NCBI GenBank assembly: GCA_002286855.1
Contig: NRSV01000004.1
Coordinates: 124,001-188,000, forward strand
Length of the DNA: 64,000 nucleotides
Direction: 5' to 3'
Source of the DNA: Bipolaris cookei
Taxonomy: Eukaryota; Ascomycota; Dothideomycetes; Pleosporales; Pleosporaceae
In this document: in pieces, positions 44,323 through 57,731 of the stretch
Layout of the letters: each line of letters starts with the position of its first letter
How positions within the stretch are numbered: the stretch's first letter is position 1
Position numbers and translations under genes: made by a program
Notes under the pieces: model-generated
The model's input: the letters and a program-made list of their open reading frames with translations, nothing else
Databases searched by the model: none
Told to the model about the DNA's origin: nothing

Positions 44323-46409
44323 ATGGCTTCACGGCACGAGCCCAAACAGAGCCCAGCAGAGCGGCGCAAGGGCGAGTCGGTGCGTAGCCATTCTGCGACT
44401 TATGCGCGGAATCTGACTTGTCGCCACAGGCCCTCAGCGAATTCGCAGACTATGTAGAGAAGCAACAGGCGCTGCGACGCCCCCCAGGCCTTTCCTCCAC
44501 CACTCTCGACGATCACGACGAGCTGAGCGTCCTAGATGAATTGGGTCTTTCTGACGACAGCAAACCGCATATTCGCCTAAAGACGCTTCTCTCCGACCCT
44601 GCAGAGGACAATATCGCCGCCCTCGCCTTGCACATCAAGGACCGCCTTGCTGAAGGTCATGGCGAGGTTCTGTTTGACGTGGGGTTGGAGGACACCGGCG
44701 ACTCCATGGGCTTCACAAAAGACGTTTGGGACGCTGCAGTAGAAAGAATAGGCGTCGTGTGCGAGCAGATTAAGGCCGACTACAAGATGCTCCTGACGAG
44801 GAATGTTGGCGGTGACATAGAAGTCGGTCCGCGCGATGCCAAAGACACGGGATGCAGCGGCAAGATGATGTTGCGCAAACGACCAGAGAGCGTCGACGAT
44901 GTAATTGAGACGAGGATAGCTGTTGTAGGAAATGGTGAGTTGGTTGGATCAAATTCAATTGCGCAAATACTGACAGCGTCCAGTTGATGCTGGCAAAAGC
45001 ACTATGTTGGGTGTCTTAGTTAAAGGTGGTCTCGATGATGGCCGTGGAAAGGCGCGGGTCAATCTTTTCCGCCATAAACACGAGATTGAAAGTGGTCGAA
45101 CGAGCTCCGTTGGCATGGAGATTATGGGCTTCGACAGCAAGAGCGATGTAGTCGTCTCCAATGTCCCCGGCCGAAAGCTTACATGGGAGGAAATTGGGCG
45201 GCGATCGGTAAGCTCTATAAGTGACCATCTGTGCATCAGCTCTGACATCCACAGGCCAAAGTCATTAGCTTTTCTGATCTCGCAGGACACGAGCGGTACC
45301 TGCGCACCACGGTGTTTGGCTTGTTGTCGAGCGAGCCTAACTACTGTTTGTTGATGATCGCAGCGAATAATGGACTTGTTGGTATGAGCAAGTAAGTTTA
45401 CTCTATGCACTTCTTTTTTCCACTCACTAACCGGTGCAGGGAGCATCTCGGCATCGCACTCGCCATGAAAGTGCCAGTCATGGTTGTCATCACTAAAATC
45501 GATATTTGCCCGCCCCAGATTCTCGAGCAGACCATTACGCAACTGACGAAAATTCTCAAATCTCCTGGTGCGCACAAGATACCGATCTTCGTCAAGAACA
45601 GGGAGGAATGCATAAACACCGCGACTCAGTTTGTGTCCAGCCGCATATGCCCTATTTTCCAAGTGTCCAACGTCACTGGCCACAATCTTGACCTGGTTCG
45701 CATGTTCCTTAACGCACTCCCGCACCATGGCAACTACGACAGCTCTGCGCCCCTAGAGTTCCACGTAAACGACACATTCTCTGTCCCCTTTGTCGGGACC
45801 GTCGTGTCAGGAGTTGTCAAGTCTGGCGTCATACACACGGGTGACACCGTCCTAATCGGCCCAGACAGCCTAGGCCAATTCCAAACCACAAAAGTGCGCT
45901 CCATCGAGCGCAAACGAATACAAGTCCCCGGTTGCTCCGCTGGCCAATCAGCTAGTCTCGCCCTCCGCAACGTCCGCAGAAAAGACGTTCGCAAAGGCAT
46001 GGTCGTCCTCCACAAACCCGACAAACCAGACCCCACAACTGGCATTTTGCCCAACCCCAAAGTCTACCGCGAATTCGTTGCCGAAGTTCTCATCCTCTCC
46101 CACGCAACCACTATCAAAACAAAGTACCAAGCCATGCTCCACGTGGGGCCCGTCTCCCAAACCTGCGCCATCATTGACATTGATCGCCAGTACATTCGCA
46201 CCGGTGACCGCGCTCAAGTCGCTTTCCGATTTGTCCAGCGTCCGGAGTATTTGACTGTGGGCGATCGCATTCTCTTCCGTGAAGGAAGGACAAAAGGTTT
46301 GGGTATTGTGAAGAGAGTCGGATATGATGCTAAACACCCGCTTAATCCGGAGTTGCATAAGGAAAAGGAAAAGGAGAAGGAGAGCCAGCGTGAGGCGAAT
46401 AAGGTGTGA
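44323..46409 (+). CDS. GTPBP1/GTPBP2-type translational GTPase, five exons
   Basis: Related to elongation factor 1A. In animals GTPBP1 and GTPBP2 act in mRNA surveillance and ribosome rescue; the fungal role is inferred. Exons 44323-44379, 44430-44934, 44984-45207, 45255-45391 and 45440-46409 give 630 residues in frame. The N-terminal third is specific to this family. The P-loop G-N-V-D-A-G-K-S-T lies near residues 186-194, followed by R-H-K-H-E-I-E-S-G-R-T-S-S-V-G-M-E-I in the switch I area. D-L-A-G-H-E-R-Y-L (G3) and T-K-I-D (G4) come next. The C-terminal half has two beta-barrel domains with V-S-G-V-V-K-S-G and F-R-F-V-Q-R-P-E-Y. The tail is Lys/Glu-rich. The third intron splits the G domain between switch I and G3. 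The gene is convergent with the FMP27-type gene. Confidence 0.9.
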
Positions 46410-46967
46410 TGGGTGTGTATATAATGTTGACATGTTGTTGAGTAGTTAGCTAAACACGATTGAATCGCTGGAACGAAGAAGTTATAATGTCAGATTGCCA
46501 TTTTTCGAGCTTTTTCTAAACCATCTATATACCCTTATCCTACCCTTCCCCCTCCCCTCCAAAAAAACCAAGGAAATTAAAAAGCTTCTGGACGTCCTCC
46601 TACTTGTACTTTTTTTCCTTTCCATTCAAAAAAAACTAAACCTCAATACAACACAGCGAACCGTGATGACGTGGTATGGATTTCCCCTCCCTCAAGTTCT
46701 ACAATGAGGAACTAGTTAAATGATTTACAAAAAAAGGTCAAAAAGAAAGAATGGTATCCCACCCATCTATATACCTGCACCTTGCACTTCCCCAAACACG
46801 CCCTTCCTTGACATGAAAAGAGAGAAAAGTTAAACGCTATAAAGAAAAAGAAAAAGAAATCTCCATGCCTACTTGAAAGAGAAAGAGATGGAAGAAAAGA
46901 GATGGAAGAAAAGAGGAAAGAGAAAAGAAAAAGGAACCCCACACTCTCCCCAAACACCATCACTACC
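46410..46967. other. Convergent 3' spacer, no gene seen
   Basis: Untranslated ends of two convergent genes. The sequence is rich in A and T, with AAAAG and GAAAA repeats. Confidence 0.6.
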
Positions 46968-49900
46968 CTATCCAGCCCTACCAAGCAACTTCTTCCCCAA
47001 CGCCTTCGCCTTCTTCGTCTTCGGCCCATCACCTCCACCACCTCCTTCCTCCTCCCCTCCCTCCTCCTCCCTATCCTTCCCATTACTCATCCCCGTCGCC
47101 ACACTTGCCGCCTTCGTACTCGCAGCCCCGGAATTAGCCCTCGCCCGCATATGCCCCGCGAACGGGGAGCTAACACCCGCAATATGGCGGCTGAGACTAT
47201 GAATCAAATTCGCATGGATAGGCTCCGTGTTATCGACGCGAGAAAGCTCGTCGGCGAAGGCGCGCCCATCTTCGACGTCAACGGCGGGGGGGTGATGGGT
47301 GGAGAGGCCGCCCATGATGGAGCCATGGGTGGAGCGGGCTTGGGAGGTTGAGGGTGGTTTGGAGGCGGAGAAATAGGAAGAGGCTTCTTCGGAGACGGTG
47401 CTGATGGTGCTGCCTTGGCGGCCCGAGGCGAAGGAGCGGCGGCCAACGATGCGGTCGTCGGATGAGATGTCAGAGGCGCCGCCGGGGGATTGGTCGAGCG
47501 TCAAGTTTGATTCTGTAACGGATTGGTCGGGGGATGAGGTGAGGAGGGTGCTGCTGTTTGCGATTTGGCGGAGACGCGATTGTGCTTTGGCGGAGGGGCG
47601 GTGGTGCGATATCTTGTTGCCGACAATGGTACCTGCGTGCGAAAGGAGTGCCCGTAACACGTCTTTCTTGAGTTGCGTGACGAGGTCCAGGTTCGACCAT
47701 GTCTTGTTGCGGTACTCTATTGTGGGCATGCGGAAAACGAGATCGTGAACGTCTTCCAAGTTGCGAGAACTCTTGCCTTTGTATGAGAGACAAAGTACCA
47801 TAGATGGCACCTTGATATAGGCAAAGGTCATGAATTCACTGGCACGATTCATCATCTCCGTCAGGTCGTCGTTTCTAACTTCCTTTTTACTGGCTCGCCT
47901 CTCACTCATGCCGGTGCCGGTACGGTAGAGTGCAAAGCGTTTGCCACTGCGCTCGGATTCGTTCAATGTTACGCTAGAGTTGGTCGTGCCAGATCGGATA
48001 GAGCTTGGTCTGGTGGAGGTCAAAGAAGAGTTACTGCCTGGCATGGGAATGTTCAGCGCCGAGTTTGGATGTAGGTTCCGGCGGAACTCGGTTCCACTAC
48101 GAGATGGATTGTCGCGGAAGAAACGGAAGTAGTGGTTGCTAGGTCTCTTTGGTGGGCTTCTCTTCTTGGCATCATTCTTCTGGGAGGGGTCAGGCAGTTG
48201 CAGCGTCGGAGTAAGCCGTCGTTTGAGAGACTCCACGGCGCCTTCATCAGTTGATAGCGATGCTCCCATGTTATGAGGTACACTTGAAAGAAGGACGTCG
48301 TCATCATCCCCTTGATCCTGGATTGGCAGGGTGTGTTTGAGCAAGAGAGGAGAAGGTGTAGTCGTATCGCTGTCTCCAGATGTTGGGAAGACGTATTGAA
48401 GTAGCTTCTTGCCTATTTGGTATTCCAACTGAACTTTGAGAGGATAAAGCTCAACTTCGAAATGCTCCACAACAGGTATTCCAGCAATTGATTCCAGGGC
48501 TACAAGGTATACCTTGAGACATTTCGCGTTTTCCGGCAGCGTCTGATCTTTCTCCAAAAAGGGTGAGATCATCTCGGGGTATAGTGCGTTTGGTAGCAGG
48601 TTCAGACCACGGACCTGCTCAATCTCCATCGAGTTCGCGTTTGACCCGTCGTTATTGTCAGTTCGATCAAACACCACATTTTTTAGTTGGAATTCTGCTA
48701 GAGACTCGGCACCCTCACGGAGGAGATGCCATACGATGTCAGAGGCCGCGACACAAATTCTCAAGAGACCCGTTGACTCTCTCGTCTGCGAACGATCATC
48801 TTGCTTACGCTGTGCAGTGGTAATGGCTTTCATGACGAAGAACAGCTCATCCTCGTACACAGCCAAGTCCTTCTCCACTTCAATGCGATCTTCCCATCCT
48901 TGCTTGTCCAAGTACTTTTCGTGGATCTGGAAGACAGTCTTGATCTCCTCAAGTTGTTGAATACGCTCCTGAAGACCCATGACCAGTTTCGGCGCACCAG
49001 CAAGATCGGTGAAATCAGATGCCAGCATAATCTTCTCGAGGCGTTCATTGCGCGTTTTTTCCAGTGGCTCACGGTACAGCAAGAGGTCAAGCACAATGAC
49101 ATACATGGCGTAGTATTGCCTCGAATCGCACATCGCTCGCACATGTGGAAAGTCTACCCAGAGGTGATCGATCCTGCTTTCCACGTGGTCGGTGGACGAT
49201 GCGGAATCAGCTGCCGAGACATCGTCATTGTACTTCAGGCGCAGCGCATTGTACTTGTCATATCGCATACTGGCCGAGGTACGCTGCACAACTCGCTGGA
49301 AACCGAACGGATTGGTGTGGAACTCAAACATTACTTCAAATGGTACCCATGGAGGCCATGCCGAGCCAGCAGGCGACCCATAGCTGCTTCCAGAGTACAT
49401 GTGAATGTCTTCAGTACTACTGAATGTCTTGGAATTTGTCACAAAGATCTGCAAGCTGTCCATAGCAGTAATGAATCTTCGCTGGACAAGGCCAGAGACC
49501 TCATCCATTACTCGGTCCTTGTCCATGATTGAAAGCACCTTGAGTTGAATGCCCTTGGCCGTGACAAGGACAGCAGATTTTGTGTCTTTCTCGCTTTGCA
49601 GCTGTATCTGGGGTGCGATGAGACGCACAAGATACGAGTTCTGGGATACGTAGTCATCAGCAACATCTTCGTCCGTTTTGGACGCGTTGGCATGCACGGT
49701 TTCTGGCCCTGCTCCAGCTCCAGAGGGAGATTCGTTTTTGGCGTCTTCCCCATCGGCATGGACAAACTTCTTGACGTCATCCAGCAGTTGTGCGATGGTT
49801 TCATCAATATTCAGGCCAGCTTCGGTTTCGACAGTCACAGGAGTCTCTTGAGTCGAACGGTTTGATGGTCCTCGATTCTTCTCTTGCTCTTCAACAACGT

Positions 49901-52900
49901 CCAGGATGAACTTTACAGCCCTTCGAGACATGTAATAGACAAAACCGCGACGTTGGCTGACTTGATGAATGTAACGGAGTATGATGTTGCGCAGTGAGTT
50001 GCTCCATTTCAAATGGATATTGTGGATAATGAAGCGGTTGTTGAACTCGTTTGTTGAGTCGGTGATCGGGTTCGGAGGAACGTTCGAATCTTTGCTGTTC
50101 CCGTCCGCGGCATCTGGATCCTCATCTGCCTCAAAGTATTCGTCCTCTCCATCTGCCTCTGGCTCCCGGGCCATACTATCCGAGGATGCTCCACCTAACC
50201 GTTCCAACAAACTCACATGCATTGTGGATAAGAACTCAAGTTTCCGCTGAAGGAACTGCGTATGGTTCTTTAGTGTCACAAGGCGTTGTCTTGTCTCTTG
50301 CTGCTCATCTGATGTTACTCGTATAAGTTTGAGTTCTTGATCATCGACAGTCCGTTGATTGTGAGCAATTTGCTCCTTCACACGCTCGATACGTTGTTCA
50401 ATCAAGTGGCACTGCACTCGCCGTGGATCGTTACGTGCTGAAATGACGCAATGATGTGTAGGTTCGTTTCCGAAGGCACTTTTCCTATTCTCGTCGCCTG
50501 AGATGTTGTTGTTGTGATCAGTCTGGCGGAAGTATGTGAAGCGTGGTGCAAATGCGAGCGGTAGGATTTGCGTTTCTGGGTGTTGACGCGAAGGCAAGAT
50601 CCAGCCCAATTCGATGAAGTCGTCCATATCTACCCATCCAAGATCGTTGTCGGGTATATTGAACTTTGAAAGATCGGCCGTGAGGTATTCTTGATTGTGA
50701 CTACTGAAGTCATCTGGGTCCAGATTGTCCACATCGTCCAATCCAGTTCCAGAGATACTTGCAGACACAGCACGGATGTCTGTTCGAATAAAGTCGAGCT
50801 GAACCTGGTTTATTCGCATACCAGTGGTTTGGTTTTGTCGACTGTCCTGTTGACCCTCTGGTGCTTGAACCAAGGTCCGGAACTCTTCTCGTCGCTGATG
50901 CAAGTCAAACATGAAGCTGTCCAAACGAGCCTTGAGTCCAGTGGCGGAAATAACACCTGCACCGTAGTCCTCCATATCCTTGTGCTTGTATATGTGGCTC
51001 ATGTACAGTGGCGACAATAAGAGATTATACTTGATGGTCGCAAGGTGTCGCCCAAACTTCTTGCTCGACTTTTCTACCCCGGGCCAAAGCTTGCCTTGAC
51101 GTACAGGCAATGACATGGCACCAGAGAACATAGACCACCAGCTGTAGAAATGCGTGAAGAAACGAGGAGAGAGATGGACACTGTTGTACGTCCTCGATGG
51201 CTCCAAATTAGCAACGGACCATTCTCGATCATAGGGAGCAGCGATAGCGATGGACATGTGAATGTGGTGACTACGGAAGCCTCGGAAAGCGTCGTATTCC
51301 TAGTTCTTGTCAGTACTTTCGATCAAAGGAAGCGATGCAATCTTTACCTTTCCATCAGATGACTTCGCATACTCGGGATTCTTTAGAGTGACCTCGTAGT
51401 GAGGTATGAACTTGAAAGAGCGTTCGCCGTCATCCAGGTTGCGCTCAAAGACCAATCCTGCAACCCATCGCACGTTGCCATTCAGTTTCATGACTGTTTT
51501 CTTAAAGACGGCTCGCTGCTTTTGACTGGAGGCGCTCGAGGCTGTGTCCGGACGGACATTAGTCTCGGTCTCGGTCTCTTGGCGAGCATAATGGGTCAGG
51601 TCTGGAATGGCAAGTACGTAACCTCCGCTCTTGACAACCATAAAGTTTCTTGGATCTTCGTCTTCGGCCAGGCTGAGCTGGACATCGTTCTGCCAGCACA
51701 TGACAAATCCTGCACCGTGGCCAGTGACCATGTACGGATCCCGTGAACCTTTGAGAATGAGATGGACATCCCCATCGCCTTTCCACGAGACATTGATTCG
51801 AGAGTGAAATGTCAGTCTAATCTTATCCCAGAATCCAACACGCTCCGAAGGATCCACGGGAGGTTTTGTGAAGTTTTCGATGATTTGCATCATGTCCTGA
51901 ATTGCCGGCTGATACGATGTTCCCCAGGTGATCCTGGTTGGGTATGCAGAATTGATGTCAATCGCCATGTCAGAGTAAGTCTTCACAGGCGCCACAGTGC
52001 GGCGAACATCGACTGCATAGCCACCTGTAAGCTCTCCTGCTGAGTTCCGCTCTGGTGGTACAACGACAACTCGACTGACACGTGAAGATTCAATATCCCG
52101 GAACTCCTCAGCAATCACAAAATCTGTTCTCATCGACACGCTCGGGAGGCGTGACGATTGTATGTTGCCGATGGCTGGGAAGTGTATCAAAGGCAGTGGG
52201 TAGTCTCGGAGGTGTATTTTGGCTTCCCCCATTTGGAGTTGGACATGCATTGGTATCAACAAAGCATACTGTGTATCGAATGGCATGCCTTTACCAACGC
52301 GGTTCAAGAAGCGAGGGTACTCTGAGATGGGGAAAGAGGGCTTATCAATAACAATCTCCAAGTCACTCACAGCTAGTGACATAAGAGCGGGGCGTTGAGG
52401 AACAGCTAAGATGGTTTCCTTTTGTTCAATGTCGTCGGGCAATTCGTCCAAGCCCCAAAACGTCGAGCGAAGGTCATTCATTGCTCGGTGCTCACCCGAC
52501 ATTGCAGAGTCGATGCGCTTCTTCCAGGTTTGGGCATTCAAACGGTTGAGCTTTATGCGAGCATCTTGGATGGAGGTCCGGTGTGAGCCGCTCAATCCAC
52601 TAAAGCCGTCTTTGTTATATCGCATAGGATGGTCTGAACGACCACGCTCTGGCGAACTGCTGCCATTGGATTCTGCACTCTTGGTGCGCCGATGGAACCT
52701 TAGGTCCTTTTCCTTCTTCTTCAATTTGCCTCTTGAAGGGTCATGGGATGACTTCGCACGGTAACGCGAGTTGCCGCGTTGCTCCTCCTGCAACTTTCGT
52801 ACTTTCAAGTCAAAAGCATGCTCACGAGCGAGTCTCTGTTTCTGCTCCATCAGCCCAATACGGTATATGGTGCCGAGTTTCCATTCAAAAGCATTGTCCT

Positions 52901-55900
52901 CTAGCTCGAATAGTACCGCACGGCTCCGCAATGAGATCTTTGGCACCACCTTGGGCCCTTCGGCTTCTTTCTCTAGAACATATTCGTTGGTACCAGTCCT
53001 AAAGCGGTGATGCAGTTGCTTGGTAGTCTTCATGACATTAGCAATGTTGTCAAAGACTTTGTGCATGACCAGCTGATGAGGCACGCCCATCCTGATTGCG
53101 TCCGTTGCAATGTCAAACAATTTCTCATCCGTGACGGTATGACCATATCTCAGCTTCGACTGTCGATAGTCCATACGTAATGACTTGACACTAACAATTC
53201 GACTCCAAGCCTTCTTGATGGCTGGATTCTCAGCGAAGAGTCGTACCAGGCGCGACCTGAGGAATGGACTCGACCAACGATGCTTGCCCGCTTCTAATTC
53301 ATAAACTTGAAGCATTAGAGGTGGATCAGCAGGCATATCTGCTTTGATTTGAAGGAAGTGAGTTTTGATGTCAACCGTTACGATCTCGCGGTTGATTTTA
53401 TTCATGGGATCGATAATATCGTCACCAAGGGTAGGTACAGACAGATGCCGCGATGATCCTAAAGGCGTAGTAGGGTCTGCCGCCTTCTTTGATGCACCTA
53501 GATCGAAGGACTGTTGTAGCACTTGTATCGCCATGCACAAAGCGAAGTGGCGGTACAAGGAAAAGCGCAAAAACAAGCTCTGACAATACATGTGAACGTG
53601 GAAAATCGGGCCTTGCTTGTCAGAGAGGGTGTTGAAAGCAATCTCCATCTGGGGTAATGACAATGTCGGCTCCTGTTCCGATTGGTCATCTTCCTCAATG
53701 ACGACTCCTTCCAGGCCGTTAAAATGTATAGCAATTCGTCTGCCGTCAGTTGGATTGCCTGAAGACCTCTTGGGTGATTTCGGGGTAGCAGGAGGTGATC
53801 GAAGTATATGATCATCTCGATTGATTGTTCGACTTGGAGCACGCCGTCTGATAGGCTTGAGATCCAGGTCATCTCCTCGATCTTGCTTATACTCTGCAGT
53901 CCATGATTCCAAATGCAGAGCGATTCCACGGCTGTGTTTTGATACCGCGGGGTCTACACCGGCTACTTCGACATTGAAATCTGATCCTTGAAGATGTACA
54001 TAAGCCATCCACATGGGCAACCTTCGCAGCACATTCATGTCTCTCTGCTTGAGTCCGTTATGCCTACGCCCCATATTTTTTTGCATCTGTGTGACAATCT
54101 GGCGCAGTCCCTCACTGATTTCAGGCCGGACTAGATAAAGAGAGAACGTTTGCGCAGTGCCCCATACTTCCACTACTGGATCAGGAGCAGCGCTCATTTG
54201 TACCTTCACTTCAAGATAGTCGGTCAACAGCAGGTCGTGTTTTTCGACAGCGGCTGTTTGATAATACAACTGCTGTGCGTTCATGCGAAAAGTAGAGCTG
54301 AGCGCATAGTGCAAGTCACCGCCTGCGGCGTGGGATGACTCCATGTCCAAAGATATGGAAGATGACGCTGAGATGAGAAGGTCAAACTCGTCAGTGTCGC
54401 GCTTACTGACATCCATCGGAGGAAGAGTGACTCGAATGACGGGCTCGTGAATCGAAATTTTGATGTTCGCTTTCGGTAGAAGACGACGGAACAGGAAGGG
54501 CTTGCGACTCCTCACTTTTTGCGGCTTTCGACGTGACTCGTAGTTGTGGAAAATAGCCACAAGGAGTGGGAGATGTTTAGGGTCAAGGTCCAGCGACGGG
54601 GACGTGACGACTAGATTAGCAAATAAAATATTGGTATTGCGCTCTGCGCTGTTCTTGTCATTGGAGAAATGGATGGTTTTAGAAGGTAGAGTTGTGTTCA
54701 GCGTAGTCGTCGCCATGGGAATGTAGAGTAGACGATCGCACTGACCGTCACTATTGTCGATGCCCACGGATATAGATATGGCAGCAAGAAGAGCTTGATG
54801 TGCAATGTCATCGGGGGAAAAGTACATGCGATGTGCAGGGCTGCGAGGGTCTAAGCGAAGCAGGTCCATGCCGACTTCTTTCATGGAGAGATTGAGATAA
54901 ACTGGAGGCTCTGATTTTTGGCCAGTCTCAATCTGTTTTGCAAGGCCGAGGAAGCCAATGGCGAACTGAAACTCGTGTATGCCGCGAAGGATGGAGCTGG
55001 CGAACTCACGAGAATCAGAAACGGTACGGACCAGCGTTTCTTCGCGGTTGCTAGGCTCGTCGCTCTCCTCGGCAACATGCGTGAGGGCAGTATCTGTTAG
55101 ACTGACACGGGACGGCTTCTGGACGGTAGTGGCGCGGCACTTTTGGGCTCTGTCCACGCACAGCTTGATATCGTCGTACGGGATGTTGAGACGGCCGAGT
55201 TTGAGAGCGATGGAGGCATCACGCAGACCTTCAAGCTCCTTCTTAAGGAAGCCATGGATGTTCAGGGTGAAGCCATCAAGTAACTCTGTTGATTCTCTGC
55301 CCTCGGGCGTAAAGAGTATACTGCGAGCAGTCAAGAGCCACTCAGCAGGTCTTTGTTCTTGATCGGGCTTGGCTTTGTGGTGGTTGAAGAGCCTATTGCG
55401 GTCGACAGTCTTGCGCCTGGTGTCGACGGCCAAGTGCAAGCCCCCAACATGTACTGATCCCACGTCGACAATGACAAGAGAGGACGCATTGGCTACCAAA
55501 TCTACCTGGCAGAGCCAATGAATGTTACGATGCAGACGCTTGATCTTCTCTTTGGCGTCCGTCAACCGCTTCCACGTCAGGCTTCTTGGTGTCTCGTCGT
55601 CGGTCGTATCGCCAGGGGTGGCTTCGTTAGAGGGGGGGTACCCGTTCTTGCCCGTATTCGTAGTCCCGTTGGTCCACTGTGTCCAACCCGCCCTCTTCCG
55701 TGGCTTCTCACCAAGCGCTTTCAGATCAACAGTCACTTTGAGCTCGTGCAGGACGATGCTGACAATGGTTGGCTGAGCAAAGGTGGGCCGGTGGAGGCTA
55801 AAGCCGAGGCCACGAATCTCGATGCGCAGGCCATCCTTGGGGGTAAAAGCGATCCGTCGCAGGCCTCTGAGGCCTAGCCGTTGGATAGAGACGCCCGTGG

Positions 55901-55988
55901 CGATGCGTATGAAGGCGAAAAGAACAAAGGAGAGGAGGTATGTCAGGAGCAGGAGCCCTGCGAGGAACTGAAGAGTGGGTAGGGCCAT
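46968..55988 (-). CDS. FMP27: FMP27/BLTP2 (Hobbit/SABRE) bridge-like lipid-transfer protein, 2990 aa
   Basis: Rod-shaped protein of the RBG family that bridges membrane contact sites and is thought to move phospholipids along a hydrophobic groove. Exons 55988-51348 and 51299-46968 join across a single 48-nt phase-0 intron. The N-terminal membrane helix (L-A-G-L-L-L-L-T-Y-L-L-S-F-V-L-F-A-F-I) anchors it in the ER and is followed by the first repeat (I-R-I-A-T-G-V-S-I-Q-R-L). The G-F-W-D-K motif lies at residues 1385-1389, followed by I-R-L-T-F-H-S-R and K-G-S-R-D-P-Y. The W-P-P-W motif is near residue 2197 with V-P-F-E-V-M-F-E-F-H-T-N-P. The last 350 residues are Ser-rich and disordered, ending in a basic Gly/Lys tail. 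Length is normal for filamentous fungi. The identification is firm; the lipid cargo is not known from sequence. Confidence 0.94.
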
Positions 55989-57148
55989 TGTGGTGCTTCA
56001 GCCGGGGGCCATTGACCGGCTCGAGTGTTATTGGGATACTTTGTCGCGGGTGCACGCCATGTGCTGAGGGGTCAGGAGCCTCGTGCGGGCGAACATAATC
56101 GAGGGGAGCGCAGGGCTACGAGAGGGAGGGCATCGAGGGCGTCGTGGGCGAGTGTGAAAGTGCGCGGCGGTAGTGGATTCGGGATGGATGGGCTAGCTCG
56201 TGGGAGCGGATGGAACGATGGCGTGATGGAACGGAAGATCCGGATGCAGACTGTGGAGGCGGCGATTTTGGCACTGCGAGTCACAGGAAGGCCTCGTCCA
56301 GAGTGGTCGCGGGGCTGTAGAATGCCTCTGTGGTATCCTGCTGTGATGCACGTCTGAATCCAGAATGCCAGGTTCCCACGCCTCCCACGCCTCCCACTCC
56401 TCCCACTCCCTGTCCCCTGTCCGCCAAGCCCGGCCCGCATGCCTTCTGGAAGGAGTCTTGTCCCCACCTGCCGCTAACCTAATCTCACGCCCCCCCGACC
56501 ATCCTCGATTTGATCTCGGCGCCGACAATATAAGGTAAGTAACTATTCAAGAAACAATGCTGCGTCCATATACGAAGCTCCTCGCCTTCCATATCGACTA
56601 GCCCTTTCTCTTGCATATTGGAAAGACTGAGAAGGCAATCCAATGCAGCGATCAGCAGGAACAAGAAAGGTATTTCATAGCACACTAGTTTGGAGGCACA
56701 GATCTATTAGTACGCAAAACAACACTAAAGAAGAAATTCCATTGGCATCGCGAGTACTGCATGACCTTTGGTCGGCTAGGTATCAAAAGCAAACAACGTA
56801 TTGTGCATGTACAAGTTGGCCTGCCACTCTTCTGTGGTGATCGTGGTTGGTGAAGTCCCTGATCGCGTGATCGCTGCCAAGGCGCTTTACTTAAAAAGGA
56901 TAGAGACCATACTTACACAATCGACTGCCACAGCAAATCCCCTTTTGCCTTCACGTGACATGCTGACAAAATGCACATTGACTTAATGAGGACGATGGTT
57001 AACTCGCGTCTTCCACAGGAATGACCTTGCCTCAAGGAATTCGTAAAATATATTATATCATAGATTCAAATATTCTTTCACACCCAAGCATTACACCACG
57101 GTGTGTATGATGTATGCTGTTGCGGCATGCACTCAAGACATACCATCT
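55989..57148. promoter_or_regulatory. Upstream region of the FMP27-type gene, no gene seen
   Basis: Holds the promoter of the FMP27-type gene. Its first 500 bases are GC-rich, then composition turns AT-rich toward the mobile-element nest. Frames here, including one on the minus strand at 56485-56685, have no family features. Confidence 0.5.
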
Positions 57149-57400
57149 GTTGGGACATATATTGGAGTCGAGCTGACGACACCAGTCTTACCTCGGTCAT
57201 GCTACGGGCATACAAGTGTCAGCAAGGGCATACGCGTCTCAGCAGGGGAACACGTTTCAGCAGTTGCAGCCTTGCCTGCTACTGCTGAGTAGATAGCTAC
57301 GTCGATAGCCTAGTAGCTAGTCGAATCAGTCAAGTCTTCATTTTAGTGTTTTATGCAATTGCAGTTGTTTGACTCAATTAAGGCCTTTGCCGTGCCAACA
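57149..57400 (+). mobile_element. Solo LTR (copy B), inverted relative to copy A
   Basis: Bounded by TGTTGG and CCAACA. It matches copy A at 29332-29584 at about 96% of positions in the opposite orientation. The ten or so differences are nearly all transitions. Flanks CCATC and TCATC may be the remains of a 5-bp target-site duplication. No internal element sequence is adjacent. Confidence 0.85.
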
Positions 57401-57509
57401 TCATCCCATCTCGAAATGTCAATTTTATGGAAAAAAATTAAATCAATTGCAACAAGGATAACAGATCAGTAAATTGTCGAATCTCTTTGACCTTGAAATG
57501 CTTTACAAG

Positions 57510-57671
57510 CAGAGTTCGCAGCAAGCAAGTCAAGTTGTTCGCCTTCAGGGACCTACTTACCTATATAGATAGAGGTTAAACCTTTATAAGAAATAACTAG
57601 GCTCTAACAGGTAATCAAACAAGTCAGTTTGGACCTTTTGAGCCCCATCTAATTGCTTGTTGCGAACTCTG
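57510..57671. mobile_element. hAT-like MITE, 162 bp, with 8-bp target-site duplication
   Basis: Terminal inverted repeats of 19 bases begin CAGAGTTCGCA and differ from each other at one position. The flanks are TTTACAAG and TTTACAAA, an 8-bp target-site duplication with one change. The 8-bp duplication and the CAGAG end fit the hAT superfamily. The interior has no coding sequence, so it would depend on a transposase from elsewhere. Confidence 0.82.
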
Positions 57672-57731
57672 TTTACAAATTCAATAAACAAACTGTAGGA
57701 TGCCTCTCGCCTTGAAAAAATCTACACCTAT

